Below are positions 1-8,592 of a stretch of 40,550 nucleotides of DNA, in pieces. The notes below the pieces were generated by a model, which ran no database searches, was not told the DNA's origin, and saw only the letters and a program-made list of their open reading frames with translations. Where the stretch lies: contig JAFYKY010000009.1 of the NCBI GenBank assembly GCA_017537345.1, positions 1 to 40,550 on the forward strand. The letters are read 5' to 3'. A program made the translations under genes and the position numbers. This DNA comes from Clostridia bacterium (lineage in GTDB: Bacteria > Bacillota > Clostridia > Oscillospirales > CAG-382). How positions within the stretch are numbered: the first letter of the stretch is position 1; the number at the start of each line of letters is the position of its first letter.

Positions 1-1
1 C

Positions 2-256
2 AGAGTTTCCTTCGGTAACAGAATTATGAGACAGACCGAAGCTTACGTGCCCATTATGATCGCCTGCGGAGGAACGGAGACCGAAGCGCTGGACGATATT
101 CTGGCAAGAAAGATACTGCGTAAGCTGGAGCAGTTGAGCCCTGCTTTTGTTAAAAGCGAAAGCGAAAACCTTTTGAACCTGCTGGACGAGCTGTTCGGCG
201 AAGACGCAATGCTTCAAAGCAGACAATACCTTGAAAAAATGCAAAAAGGATATTAG
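2..256 (+). CDS. C-terminal end of a probable McrB-type AAA ATPase (5' end outside window)
   Basis: The reading frame is open from the first bases of the window, so this is the tail of a gene that begins upstream; the ATG at 26 is internal. The last 84 or so residues include the stretch VPIMIACGGTETEALDD followed by ILARKILRKLE. This resembles, from memory, the C-terminal lid region of McrB/MoxR-like AAA ATPases, in which a 'vpvyvACGG..eeAlD' segment precedes a 'kvlRKle' helix. The Walker motifs would lie upstream and cannot be checked. The gene ends 42 bases before a membrane-anchored repeat protein on the same strand, so the three genes 2-5004 may be co-transcribed, with the ATPase acting as the cytoplasmic partner of the two surface proteins. 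The family call is moderate; a different AAA ATPase is possible. Confidence 0.5.
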   Translation, partial: RVSFGNRIMRQTEAYVPIMIACGGTETEALDDILARKILRKLEQLSPAFVKSESENLLNLLDELFGEDAMLQSRQYLEKMQKGY

Positions 257-298
257 TTTCCTTTTTGCTTAAAGCAGCCTTATTTTTGGGAGGCAGAT

Positions 299-1702
299 AT
301 GAACAGGAAAAGAAAAGCGGTAAAAACGACAGCATACGTTGCGGGAATATTTGCGGTTGCTTCTGCGGTGATTGCGGGAACACTGCTCGTAATGAGTTCG
401 ATGGGAATAATTTTCCCCAGAAAACAGTTGCTGACGCTGAAAACGGCTGACGTTACGATGACATACAACGCCCGTTCCGTATCGGGCGGAGCAATCTCCG
501 TTGCATACGGTGAACTGATAAGCGGACACAGGATCGTCGTTACCGCCGAATGCAGCCATACCGATGCCGGTGAATACGTAAACGCGCCGGAGTTCGTTAT
601 TTTGGACGAAATGGGCGCGGACGTTACGGACATGTACCAAATAACCGAAAAGTTCGGCAAAATAAAGATAAACCAAAGACGGCTGATCGTATACAGTCAA
701 AGCAAAGAAAAACGGTATGACGGCGAGCCGTTGGTTTCGGATACAATAATCGTTACAGGCGGTTCTTTTGCGGAAGGTCATACCTTGGTGTGCGATTCGG
801 TTACCGATATTACTCTGCCGGGAGAACAAAAAATACTGCCTTCGTACAGAATTATTGATGAAAACGGCGCAGACGTTACCAAACAGTATAACGTTTCCGA
901 ACGGCTGGGCACGCTTACTGTTCTTCCCGTTTCTGTCACCATAACAACGGGATCCGCGCAAAAGCAATACGACGGGTTGCCATTATCTTCGGATAAATGG
1001 CAGCACACCGGAGGAAATCTGCTTAAAGGGCATAGGATAGACGCCGTCTGTATCACAAGCGTATCGGAAGTGGGAAGCTACGAAAATCTTGCAGACGTAA
1101 GGATCTACGATGAAAACGGTACGGACGTGACTCAGCTTTACGATATCGTAACCGAAGCGGGCATACTTACCGTACAGCCTATCGTATTACATATAACCAC
1201 CGGAAGCGCGTACAAGGAATATGACGGAAAGCCGATATCAAACCAAAAATGGCAGATCGTACACGGTTCTCTTGAAGAAGGAGAAAATATCAAGGCGGTC
1301 GGCTTTACCGAAAGGACTTATGCGGGCGACAGCAAAAACGAGATCGTTTTTGAAATTACGGATATAAACGGAAAAAACATTACAAGCAGATACAAGATCA
1401 TTCTGAATGCGGGCGTTTTGTCCGTTACTCCCCGTCCGATCACGATACAAACGGAAAGCGCCGCCAAAAAATACGACGGTTATCCCCTGGTATGCACAGA
1501 ATACAAGATAACGAAAGGCAGCTTGTGCGAAGGCGATATGCTGCAGTTATCGAGTACATCCATAGTAAATATCGGATATACCGATAACTATATTATCGAT
1601 CTTACCATATACGGCAGATCGGAAGACGGCCAAAAGACCGACGTTACCGTTAATTACAAAATAACCTACGATTACGGCACTCTTACGATAACTGCGGAAT
1701 AG
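299..1702 (+). CDS. Membrane-anchored YDG/MBG-like repeat protein
   Basis: 467 residues. The start is set by GGGAGG just upstream (288-293). The N-terminus has a basic patch (MNRKRKAVK) and one hydrophobic segment at about residues 11-36, which reads as a signal anchor; the rest should be outside the cell. The body is a chain of about five modules of roughly 84 residues. Four carry a clear K-x-YDG-x-P/I motif (codons near 714, 964, 1216 and 1470, so spacing is about 250-254 bases), a G-x-L-x-x-G-H/D/E turn, and a closing DVTxxY...GTLTV strand pair. The first module is degenerate. This pattern matches the YDG/MBG families of beta-rich repeats in large bacterial surface proteins. No cell-wall sorting signal or catalytic domain is seen. 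It is probably a structural or ligand-binding partner of the transglutaminase-like protein encoded next, which has the same repeats. Confidence 0.75.
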   Translation: MNRKRKAVKTTAYVAGIFAVASAVIAGTLLVMSSMGIIFPRKQLLTLKTADVTMTYNARSVSGGAISVAYGELISGHRIVVTAECSHTDAGEYVNAPEFVILDEMGADVTDMYQITEKFGKIKINQRRLIVYSQSKEKRYDGEPLVSDTIIVTGGSFAEGHTLVCDSVTDITLPGEQKILPSYRIIDENGADVTKQYNVSERLGTLTVLPVSVTITTGSAQKQYDGLPLSSDKWQHTGGNLLKGHRIDAVCITSVSEVGSYENLADVRIYDENGTDVTQLYDIVTEAGILTVQPIVLHITTGSAYKEYDGKPISNQKWQIVHGSLEEGENIKAVGFTERTYAGDSKNEIVFEITDINGKNITSRYKIILNAGVLSVTPRPITIQTESAAKKYDGYPLVCTEYKITKGSLCEGDMLQLSSTSIVNIGYTDNYIIDLTIYGRSEDGQKTDVTVNYKITYDYGTLTITAE

Positions 1703-1737
1703 TTTCTTTTATACTTACGTAAAAGGAGGAAAACGAG

Positions 1738-4700
1738 ATGACAAGCGAAAAAGACATACACGCGGTAAAGCCCGAATACGTTTCTTATCCCGCGGGAAGA
1801 TACCAACTGTACGAAAGCAAAATACGAAAATTAGCAAAAGTCTTTGAATTTATCCGCAGGCACAGGATAGCTTTTTCATTGACTTTCATTGCGCTTGCCG
1901 TTATATTCTTTTGCTTTACGTACTGTATGGGTATTTTTACGCAGGATATAGAATGCGCCGATCTTATCTACGGAGAGGAATTCGCGGTAAATGCCAAAGC
2001 GTTTTTTGCGGATATCGAGTTTGAATATTCCGTTGCGGGAAGCGGGCAGTGGACGGATGTCTTCCCCGTTTCGCCGGGAGAATATAAAGTCCGCGGTGTT
2101 TCCGAAAACTTATACGGAAAACAGCGGTACAGCAAAACTGCTTCTTTTACCTTTTATGCCAGAGATGCTGTTATAGATATACCCGACGTTTCCTGCGAAT
2201 ACGGCGATCTGAACGATGAATTTCTTTCAAAGATCCTTCAGACAAGCAATCTTGCAGAGGGCGACATACTTTCAGAGCTTGTATTTTCCATAGAAAGCGA
2301 AGGCTGGGAGAGCGCGGCGGCAGCTTTGACGGAATATAGAATTATAAACGCAGAGGGACTTGACGTTACTTCCGCATACAACGTTACTTCAAACGGCGGC
2401 ACTGTGACGGTGGTTCCGAGAAAGATAGAAATAGCCGCGAAAAACGTTACCAAGGTTTATGACGGCAAGCCTGCGGAAAAGCCCGAATACACCTTCAGAT
2501 ACGGTTCTCTGGCGGAAGGCGACAAGCTTTCGGTAAGCTTCAGAGCCATGCCAACGAAAGCAGGCAGATATTCCGCTGTGCCCGATGATTACAAGATATT
2601 GAACAGCGGCGGGCAAGACGTGACCGAAAGATACGATATTAAATTTGAATACGGCACGGTGACTATTGAGCAGAGAAAGCTGTTATTCTCTACCGGAAGC
2701 GCAGAAAAGATCTATGACGGTACCCCCATCACCAACGATGAATGGACTCTTTTGAGCGGAACCTTGGCAGACGGTCACGTTATGACCGTACAGACCACGG
2801 GAAAGCGAGCAGTTGCGGGAACCGGTGACAACACGCTTAACGTAAAAATAACTGATAAAAACGGCAATTACGTAACAGAGAATTACGAGATAAGCGTAAA
2901 ATACGGCACGCTTACCATAACGCCCATTACGTTAAAATTCAAAACCGAATCTGCGGAAAAGGTTTATGACGGCAAGCGTTTGATAGCGCCCGGTTACGAG
3001 CATATTTCCGGCGAGCTGTTGCCGGGACACACTATGTCCTGCGAAACCGACGGTTGGCTGGACGTTGCCGGAGAACGGGAGAATACGCTCAGAGTAATTA
3101 TTTACGGTACAAACGGAAGTGTGATCAACGAGCAAGGATACCGCATTGAAGTGGATACGGGAACGCTTAAGATCACACCCAGACCTATAACCGTAACGTC
3201 CGCAAGCGCGGAAAAGCTGTATGACGGAACCCCGCTTGAAGCCCCTTCCTGCGCTGTTACGGAAGGCTCTCTGGTTGAAGGACACACCTTAAAAGGATTT
3301 TACACGGGAAAACAGACGGAGGTGGGAGAGAGCCCCAATTATTTCGTAATCTCCATCAACGACCGCAACGGTAACGGTTATATAAATAATTACGAGATCA
3401 CCCGCATATACGGAACGCTGAAAGTGCTTCCCAACCCCAATTATAACCCCGGCGATATGCCAAACGGAAACGGCGGCAGCGGCGGCGGCACAGTAGACGT
3501 AAGTGGCGGTGGCGGAGGAGGAAACGATCCGGGAGAAGGCGAACAAGGCGGCAACAGTTCCTTCGAAGTAGGTACTTCTACCGGAATCGGATTTACAGAC
3601 CCCAACGCAAAAGAAATAACCTTTGCACGGGTAAAATTGTCGGGTTACGGCGCTCAGCCCTTCATCGCGTATCTGCGCGCCACTTCCTACGGAAAATACA
3701 CCGGCTTCGGTTTTGAAGCCGCCAACGATTACACGTATTCCAACATATCTCCTCTGGATTATATCGGACGGGCAAACGGAGGATACGAAAACGCGCTGTG
3801 GACGATGCATATTGAAAGACTGTCCGGTTGTCCCGTGATCATCCCCTATTATTCCTACAATCTGAACACCTTCGGAACGAGTGATTCTTATTTCCGTTCG
3901 AAGATAATGGAATACGACCACGTATTTGTAAGACTTACCGACAGTATTGAGGATATGCGAAAATATTCCCACAACTCATTTTACGATACAACGGCATTTT
4001 ACGATGAGATAGGATATTATACCGATTACGTATACACCGAATACTTACAGATTTCCGATTATACCAAAGCGGAGCTTTTGCGTATCGGCGAAGAAAACGG
4101 TATTTACGATGACGAAGATAAATTCGCCCTTGCGGCAGAAATACAGAAATACGTTAAAAACGCGGGAAGCTATAATCTGTACGGTACGCCGTATCCTCCC
4201 GACGTTGACGTAGCGGTATATTTTCTTGACGTTGCCAAGGAAGGTATATGCCAGCACTTTGCCGCCGCGGCAACAATGATGTACCGCGCATACGGAATTC
4301 CCGCCAGATACGTTACGGGATTTGCGGTAAACGTTGAGCCCGACACCACGGTATCGGTTTCTTCGATGGATGCCCACGCCTGGGTTGAGATATACTTTAA
4401 GGATCTCGGCTGGGTGCCTGTAGAGGTGACCGGTTCGGGCAACGGAGTTGCGGGCACAAAGATAGAACTGCACGTTTCCGCATACAGCGCCACGAAGGAA
4501 TACGACGGAAAGATATTCAGTGAATGGAACAGCGAAAAGGCAGTGATAACAAAAGGTATCCTCCTTCCCGGACATACATTGAAGGTTGAACTTTCGGAAG
4601 GCAGATACAACTCTGCGCCGGGCGTATATTCAAACCGGATAACCGGCATAAAAGTATACGATTCAAACGGCAAAGACGTTACAGACAAGTACTACAGGCT

Positions 4701-5004
4701 TTCATACCGTGACGGAACCATGACCATTAAAAAGAGAAGACTGGTTATACAGCTCGGGTCGGCTTCCAAGCAATACGACGGTACGCCGTTGAGGTGCGAT
4801 GAATGGCGTTTGGTAAGCGGTACTGTCTTACCGAATACAGAGATCCGAATAGAAACGCTTGCCGAAATAACGGACGTGGGAACGATCACAAACGGTTCTG
4901 CGCGGATATACGTTTACGAAACACGAAACGGGATTTTGTACGATGATATAACTGATTGTTACGAAATATCCGTTCTTCCCGGACGGCTGGAAATAACCGA
5001 ATAA
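1738..5004 (+). CDS. Membrane-anchored transglutaminase-like protein with YDG repeats
   Basis: 1088 residues; start set by AAAAGGAGG at 1722-1730. There is a cytoplasmic N-tail, one TM helix at about residues 42-65, then a degenerate repeat and four YDG modules (motif codons near 2455, 2710, 2963, 3217, about 254 bases apart). A Gly/Asn/Pro-rich linker follows (about 3430-3570). Next is a roughly 300-residue region ending in a transglutaminase-like core: Cys838 in GICQHFA, His880 in DAHAWVEIY and Glu896 in GWVPVEVTG, where many relatives have Asp as third residue. Two more YDG modules (4498, 4774) close the protein. Proteins of this fold act as Cys proteases, amidases or crosslinkers. Outside the cell it could process or crosslink surface proteins or peptidoglycan. 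The repeats are shared with the preceding gene, which argues for a joint assembly. Substrate unknown. Confidence 0.85.
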   Translation: MTSEKDIHAVKPEYVSYPAGRYQLYESKIRKLAKVFEFIRRHRIAFSLTFIALAVIFFCFTYCMGIFTQDIECADLIYGEEFAVNAKAFFADIEFEYSVAGSGQWTDVFPVSPGEYKVRGVSENLYGKQRYSKTASFTFYARDAVIDIPDVSCEYGDLNDEFLSKILQTSNLAEGDILSELVFSIESEGWESAAAALTEYRIINAEGLDVTSAYNVTSNGGTVTVVPRKIEIAAKNVTKVYDGKPAEKPEYTFRYGSLAEGDKLSVSFRAMPTKAGRYSAVPDDYKILNSGGQDVTERYDIKFEYGTVTIEQRKLLFSTGSAEKIYDGTPITNDEWTLLSGTLADGHVMTVQTTGKRAVAGTGDNTLNVKITDKNGNYVTENYEISVKYGTLTITPITLKFKTESAEKVYDGKRLIAPGYEHISGELLPGHTMSCETDGWLDVAGERENTLRVIIYGTNGSVINEQGYRIEVDTGTLKITPRPITVTSASAEKLYDGTPLEAPSCAVTEGSLVEGHTLKGFYTGKQTEVGESPNYFVISINDRNGNGYINNYEITRIYGTLKVLPNPNYNPGDMPNGNGGSGGGTVDVSGGGGGGNDPGEGEQGGNSSFEVGTSTGIGFTDPNAKEITFARVKLSGYGAQPFIAYLRATSYGKYTGFGFEAANDYTYSNISPLDYIGRANGGYENALWTMHIERLSGCPVIIPYYSYNLNTFGTSDSYFRSKIMEYDHVFVRLTDSIEDMRKYSHNSFYDTTAFYDEIGYYTDYVYTEYLQISDYTKAELLRIGEENGIYDDEDKFALAAEIQKYVKNAGSYNLYGTPYPPDVDVAVYFLDVAKEGICQHFAAAATMMYRAYGIPARYVTGFAVNVEPDTTVSVSSMDAHAWVEIYFKDLGWVPVEVTGSGNGVAGTKIELHVSAYSATKEYDGKIFSEWNSEKAVITKGILLPGHTLKVELSEGRYNSAPGVYSNRITGIKVYDSNGKDVTDKYYRLSYRDGTMTIKKRRLVIQLGSASKQYDGTPLRCDEWRLVSGTVLPNTEIRIETLAEITDVGTITNGSARIYVYETRNGILYDDITDCYEISVLPGRLEITE
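2440..3440 (+). repeat. Array of YDG modules (four of the eleven or so in the two neighbouring genes)
   Basis: Four consecutive modules of about 254 bases encode the motif K-x-YDG near codons 2455, 2710, 2963 and 3217. The same module occurs at 714, 964, 1216 and 1470 in the preceding gene and at 4498 and 4774 after the transglutaminase domain. The modules are similar at protein level but clearly diverged at DNA level, so the duplication is not recent. Confidence 0.75.
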
Positions 5005-5010
5005 CCCTTC

Positions 5011-5050
5011 ACCCCGAAAAGCCGTTTTTTCGCTTTTCGGGGTATTTATT
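5011..5050 (+). terminator. Rho-independent terminator after the surface-protein genes
   Basis: A 12-bp perfect stem (5011-5022 with 5032-5043) closes a T-rich 9-base loop and is followed by an A/T-rich run. It lies 7 bases after the stop codon at 5004 and separates the surface-protein genes from the dlt-like operon. Confidence 0.8.
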
Positions 5051-5113
5051 TAAATAAAAGGGTACAACCGTACAAAAGTATCGCTTTTTGCGCACAAAAA
5101 TCAAAAAAATACA

Positions 5114-5142
5114 TTGAAATCCGTAGGTTTTTGTGATATAAT
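5114..5142 (+). promoter_or_regulatory. Sigma-A type promoter of the dlt-like operon
   Basis: TTGAAA (5114-5119) and TATAAT (5137-5142) are separated by exactly 17 bases. It lies 48 bases before the ligase start, downstream of the previous terminator. It is the only good promoter seen before the terminator at 13137-13170, so it probably drives all seven genes. Confidence 0.8.
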
Positions 5143-5189
5143 ATTAAAACTTATCGGCATTTTGATTTTTTTCGCAGGAGGCGCGAACC

Positions 5190-6710
5190 GTGGCAAACGC
5201 AAGAATAAAAAACGTACTTCATTATTTGCGTAATATCGTAAAAACAAACCCCGAAAAAACAGCTTTTTCCGATGGGGCGGTTTCATACTGTTTTGCAGAG
5301 GTTTTTGACAAAGCAAACAGAATCGGCTCCTTCCTTGCGGGGCACGGTATATACAAAAAGCCGGTAGTGGTCTTTATGCGCAAATCCCCCGATGAAGTAA
5401 ATGCGTTTTTCGGCGTTATAAGCGGCGGATGTTTTTACGTGCCTATTGACGAAGAGATGCCCAAAGACAGAATACAGCTTATTCTCAACAACGTGCGATC
5501 TCCCCTGGTTATATGCGATGAGCATACCCTGCCCGTTGCAATGGGATTTGATATTCCGAAAGACAGCGTTATGCTTTACGGCGAGATCACCAAGACCGAG
5601 CCCGATACGATGGCGCTTGACGAAATATACGAACGCTCTCTTGATATAGATCCCATATATATCGTCTTTACCTCCGGTTCCACGGGAATTCCCAAGGGTG
5701 TTGCCGCCTGCCACCGCTCTGTTATTGATTATATTGAGGAATTGTCCGAAACCCTTTCGTTTAACGAAAACACCGTTTTCGGAAACCAGACTCCTTTGTA
5801 TTTTGACGCCTGCTTAAAAGAGCTTTACCCTACCCTGAAGTTCGGCGCCACCACCTATCTCATACCCAAGACATTGTTTTCACAACCCGTAGCGCTGCTG
5901 GAGTATCTTAACAAGCACAAAATAAACACGGTATGCTGGGTAGTTTCCGCGCTGACTATGATAAGCGCCTTCGGCACCTTTGAGGTTCTGAAGCCCGAGT
6001 ATCTGCACACCGTCGCTTTCGGTTCGGAAGTGTTCCCCATAAAACAGTTCAGAATATGGAAAAACGTTCTGCCCAACGCTTCGTTCACCAATCTTTACGG
6101 GCCGACGGAAGGAACGGGAATGTGCTGTTACTACCACGTGAACAGAGATTTTGAGGACAACGAGCCGATCCCTATAGGCAGACCCTTCAACAACTGCGAA
6201 ATACTTTTGCTTACTGAAGACGGCAAGCTTGCCGAAAACGGATGCGAAGGCGAAATATGTATACGCGGAACTGCGGTCACTTTGGGATATTACAACGATT
6301 TTGAGCGCACGTCAAAAGCCTTCGTTCAAAATCCCCTGAACACTGCGTATCCCGAGATCATCTACAAAACGGGAGATATGGGAAAGCTGAATTCACGGGG
6401 CGAGCTTGTATTCGTTTCACGGCGGGATTACCAGATAAAACACATGGGACACCGCATAGAGCTGGGCGAGATCGAAGTAAGCGCAAATATGATAGACGCA
6501 GTAAAGATGGCAGCCTGCATATATGACAAAGCAAAGGGAAAGATAGTTTTGTTCTACGTTGGCGATTGCGACGAAAAAACGCTTACCATTGCCCTTAAAG
6601 AGCGTCTGCCCAGATATATGATACCCAACCGAATTTTACGGCTGGAGGAAATGCCTCTTACCGCAAACGGCAAGCTTAACAGAGTGAAGCTTGCTGAAAG
6701 TTATAAATAA
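5190..6710 (+). CDS. dltA: DltA-like amino acid adenylating ligase (carrier-protein loading)
   Basis: 506 residues. GTG start chosen because CAGGAGG (5176-5182) precedes it. It is an ANL-family adenylation enzyme that would activate an amino acid with ATP and load it onto the carrier protein encoded next. Core motifs are intact: FTSGSTGIPKG (A3), NLYGPTE (A5), YKTGDMG (A7), RRDYQIKHMGHRIELGE (A8) and the C-terminal TANGKLNR with Lys495 (A10). In true DltA the segment FCGEVLP carries a Cys reported to help select D-alanine. Here the matching stretch reads FGSEVFP, with Gly278 at the Cys position, so the substrate may not be D-alanine. The gene order ligase-carrier-MBOAT-SGNH supports a dlt-like role rather than peptide synthesis. 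No DltX-like small ORF is seen upstream. Confidence 0.8.
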   Translation: MANARIKNVLHYLRNIVKTNPEKTAFSDGAVSYCFAEVFDKANRIGSFLAGHGIYKKPVVVFMRKSPDEVNAFFGVISGGCFYVPIDEEMPKDRIQLILNNVRSPLVICDEHTLPVAMGFDIPKDSVMLYGEITKTEPDTMALDEIYERSLDIDPIYIVFTSGSTGIPKGVAACHRSVIDYIEELSETLSFNENTVFGNQTPLYFDACLKELYPTLKFGATTYLIPKTLFSQPVALLEYLNKHKINTVCWVVSALTMISAFGTFEVLKPEYLHTVAFGSEVFPIKQFRIWKNVLPNASFTNLYGPTEGTGMCCYYHVNRDFEDNEPIPIGRPFNNCEILLLTEDGKLAENGCEGEICIRGTAVTLGYYNDFERTSKAFVQNPLNTAYPEIIYKTGDMGKLNSRGELVFVSRRDYQIKHMGHRIELGEIEVSANMIDAVKMAACIYDKAKGKIVLFYVGDCDEKTLTIALKERLPRYMIPNRILRLEEMPLTANGKLNRVKLAESYK

Positions 6711-6735
6711 AAAAACGTTTTGAAAGGATATAAAA

Positions 6736-6966
6736 ATGGAAAAACTGCTTGCTATACTGAACGAGCTCCACTCCGACGTGGATTTTGAAAACGAACAAAA
6801 CCTTATTGACGACGGAATTCTGGATTCTATGGATATTATAAGCCTTATTACCGAAATAAGCGACGAATACGACGTAACCATAACCGCAAAGGATATTATT
6901 CCCGCTAATTTCAATTCCGCAGAGGCGCTTTACGAGCTTATTAAAAGACTGGAAGACGAAGAATAA
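6736..6966 (+). CDS. dltC: DltC-like carrier protein
   Basis: 76 residues, acidic, helical, the right size for a D-alanyl carrier protein or acyl carrier protein. The phosphopantetheine site is DDGILDSMDII with Ser31; a 4'-phosphopantetheinyl transferase elsewhere in the genome would be needed to activate it. It lies 25 bases after the ligase gene, with GAAAGGA as ribosome binding site. By position it takes the activated amino acid from the ligase and hands it to the MBOAT protein at the membrane. A general fatty-acid ACP is less likely, because the usual DSLD motif and fab neighbours are missing. Confidence 0.85.
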   Translation: MEKLLAILNELHSDVDFENEQNLIDDGILDSMDIISLITEISDEYDVTITAKDIIPANFNSAEALYELIKRLEDEE

Positions 6967-6983
6967 CTTAAGTTTTAATTAAA

Positions 6984-8579
6984 ATGCTTTTTACATCATA
7001 CGGTTTCTTGTTTTTTGCGGCGGCTTTACTGCTGCTGTATTATACCGTCCCCAAAAAGCTGCAATGGGGCTTGCTCCTTATTGCAAGCTATACTTTCTAT
7101 TTTATTGCGGGACCGGAATTCTTTCCTTACATAATCGCTACCACCGTAACGGTGTTTTTATCCGCATTGCTGATAGAAAGAAACGCCGTTAAGCAAAGCG
7201 AATATATTAAGGAGCACAAGGAAGAATTAACAAAAGAACAAAAGAAAGAATACAAGGACAAGCAAAAGCGGAAAAGGCTTACGGTGTTTGTCCTTTGTCT
7301 GCTTGTAAATCTGGGAATACTTGCGGTTGTAAAATACGCGGATTTCTTTGTTTCCAACCTGAACGGCGTGGTTGACGCATTTGGCGGCACGGGAAATCTT
7401 ACCTTTATTTCTTTGGCGGTACCGTTGGGCATTTCCTTTTACACCTTCCAATCTATCGGTTACCTTACCGACGTTTACAGAGGAACTGTAAAAGCCGAAA
7501 GAAATATATTTAAATTCGCATTGTTCGTTTCCTTCTTCCCCCAGCTTATACAAGGTCCTATCGGCCGTTACGGCGCTTTGAGCGAAACGCTGTATTCTCC
7601 CCACAGATTTGATACAAAAACCGTAGGTTACGGACTTGAACGGGTGCTTTGGGGTTATTTCAAAAAAATGGTCATAGCCGACAGAATACTCGTTGCCGTA
7701 AGCACTATGATAAAAGCGCCCGCGGAATATAACGGCGCCTATTCCCTGCTCATTATGCTGTTTTACACTATACAGCTTTATGCCGATTTTACCGGCGGTA
7801 TTGACATTACCATAGGTCTTGCCGAGGCTATGGGTATAAAGATGAGCGAAAACTTTATAAGACCGTATTTTTCCAAATCCTTAAAAGAATACTGGCGCCG
7901 CTGGCACATTTCCATGTGTTCCTGGTTCAGGGAGTATTTGTTTTACCCCGTTTCAGTTAGCAAGCCCATGCAAAAGATAACCAAATTTTCCAAAAAGCTT
8001 TTGGGAGAAAAGGTGGGCAAGCGTTTCCCTCTCTATATCTCCACCGCAATAGTGTGGTTTGCCACGGGTATATGGCACGGCGCAAGCTGGAATTTTATCG
8101 TATGGGGAATGTGCAACTGGATAATACTGATGGTTTCGGAAGAATTCGAGCCCCTTTACAAAAAGTTCCACGAAAAATTCCCGCGGATGGGAAAAACCTT
8201 TGCATACAAGCTTTTCTGTGTGGGACGCACCTTTGCCCTTGTTTGCGCTTTAAATCTTTTTGATTGCTACCGTTCTGTTGCAGACACGGGAAGAGTATTT
8301 TTCTCGTTGTTCTGCGCAAAAAACTGGAATATTTTTGTTAACGGCGCCCTGCTCGAACTGGGGCTTACCGTTACGGATTACGTAATTCTTGCCTGCGGTA
8401 TCGTTTTAATGATAACCGTAAGCCTGCTGCAGCGAAAAGAAAGCGTGCGGGATATGATATCCCGCCGTCCCTACCCCGTAAGATTTGCCGTATGGTACGG
8501 GCTGTTCCTTATAATTCTTCTTATGGGGGCGTACGGTATCGGATACGATGCAAGCCAGTTTATATATAACCAGTTCTGA
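6984..8579 (+). CDS. dltB: MBOAT membrane O-acyltransferase, DltB-like
   Basis: 531 residues, polytopic, starting MLFTSYGFLFFAAALLLLYY, the usual beginning of DltB/AlgI proteins. The conserved MBOAT features are present: RRWHISM with His308 and GIWHGASWNF with His365, the presumed catalytic His. DltB-type proteins move an acyl or aminoacyl group from the carrier protein to an acceptor on the outer face of the membrane. A charged Lys/Glu-rich loop at about residues 70-95 should be cytoplasmic. There is no clear ribosome binding site in the 17 bases after the carrier-protein stop, so translation may depend on coupling to the gene before it. AlgI (alginate acetylation) is the main alternative, but the ligase and carrier genes favour an aminoacyl role. 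Confidence 0.88.
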   Translation: MLFTSYGFLFFAAALLLLYYTVPKKLQWGLLLIASYTFYFIAGPEFFPYIIATTVTVFLSALLIERNAVKQSEYIKEHKEELTKEQKKEYKDKQKRKRLTVFVLCLLVNLGILAVVKYADFFVSNLNGVVDAFGGTGNLTFISLAVPLGISFYTFQSIGYLTDVYRGTVKAERNIFKFALFVSFFPQLIQGPIGRYGALSETLYSPHRFDTKTVGYGLERVLWGYFKKMVIADRILVAVSTMIKAPAEYNGAYSLLIMLFYTIQLYADFTGGIDITIGLAEAMGIKMSENFIRPYFSKSLKEYWRRWHISMCSWFREYLFYPVSVSKPMQKITKFSKKLLGEKVGKRFPLYISTAIVWFATGIWHGASWNFIVWGMCNWIILMVSEEFEPLYKKFHEKFPRMGKTFAYKLFCVGRTFALVCALNLFDCYRSVADTGRVFFSLFCAKNWNIFVNGALLELGLTVTDYVILACGIVLMITVSLLQRKESVRDMISRRPYPVRFAVWYGLFLIILLMGAYGIGYDASQFIYNQF

Positions 8580-8592
8580 GAAAGAAGATACT

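Noticed and set aside
3289..3972. 227-codon minus-strand frame opposite the transglutaminase-like gene
   Set aside because: It runs antisense to a Gly-rich linker and repeats, lacks a start signal, and has no recognisable domain.
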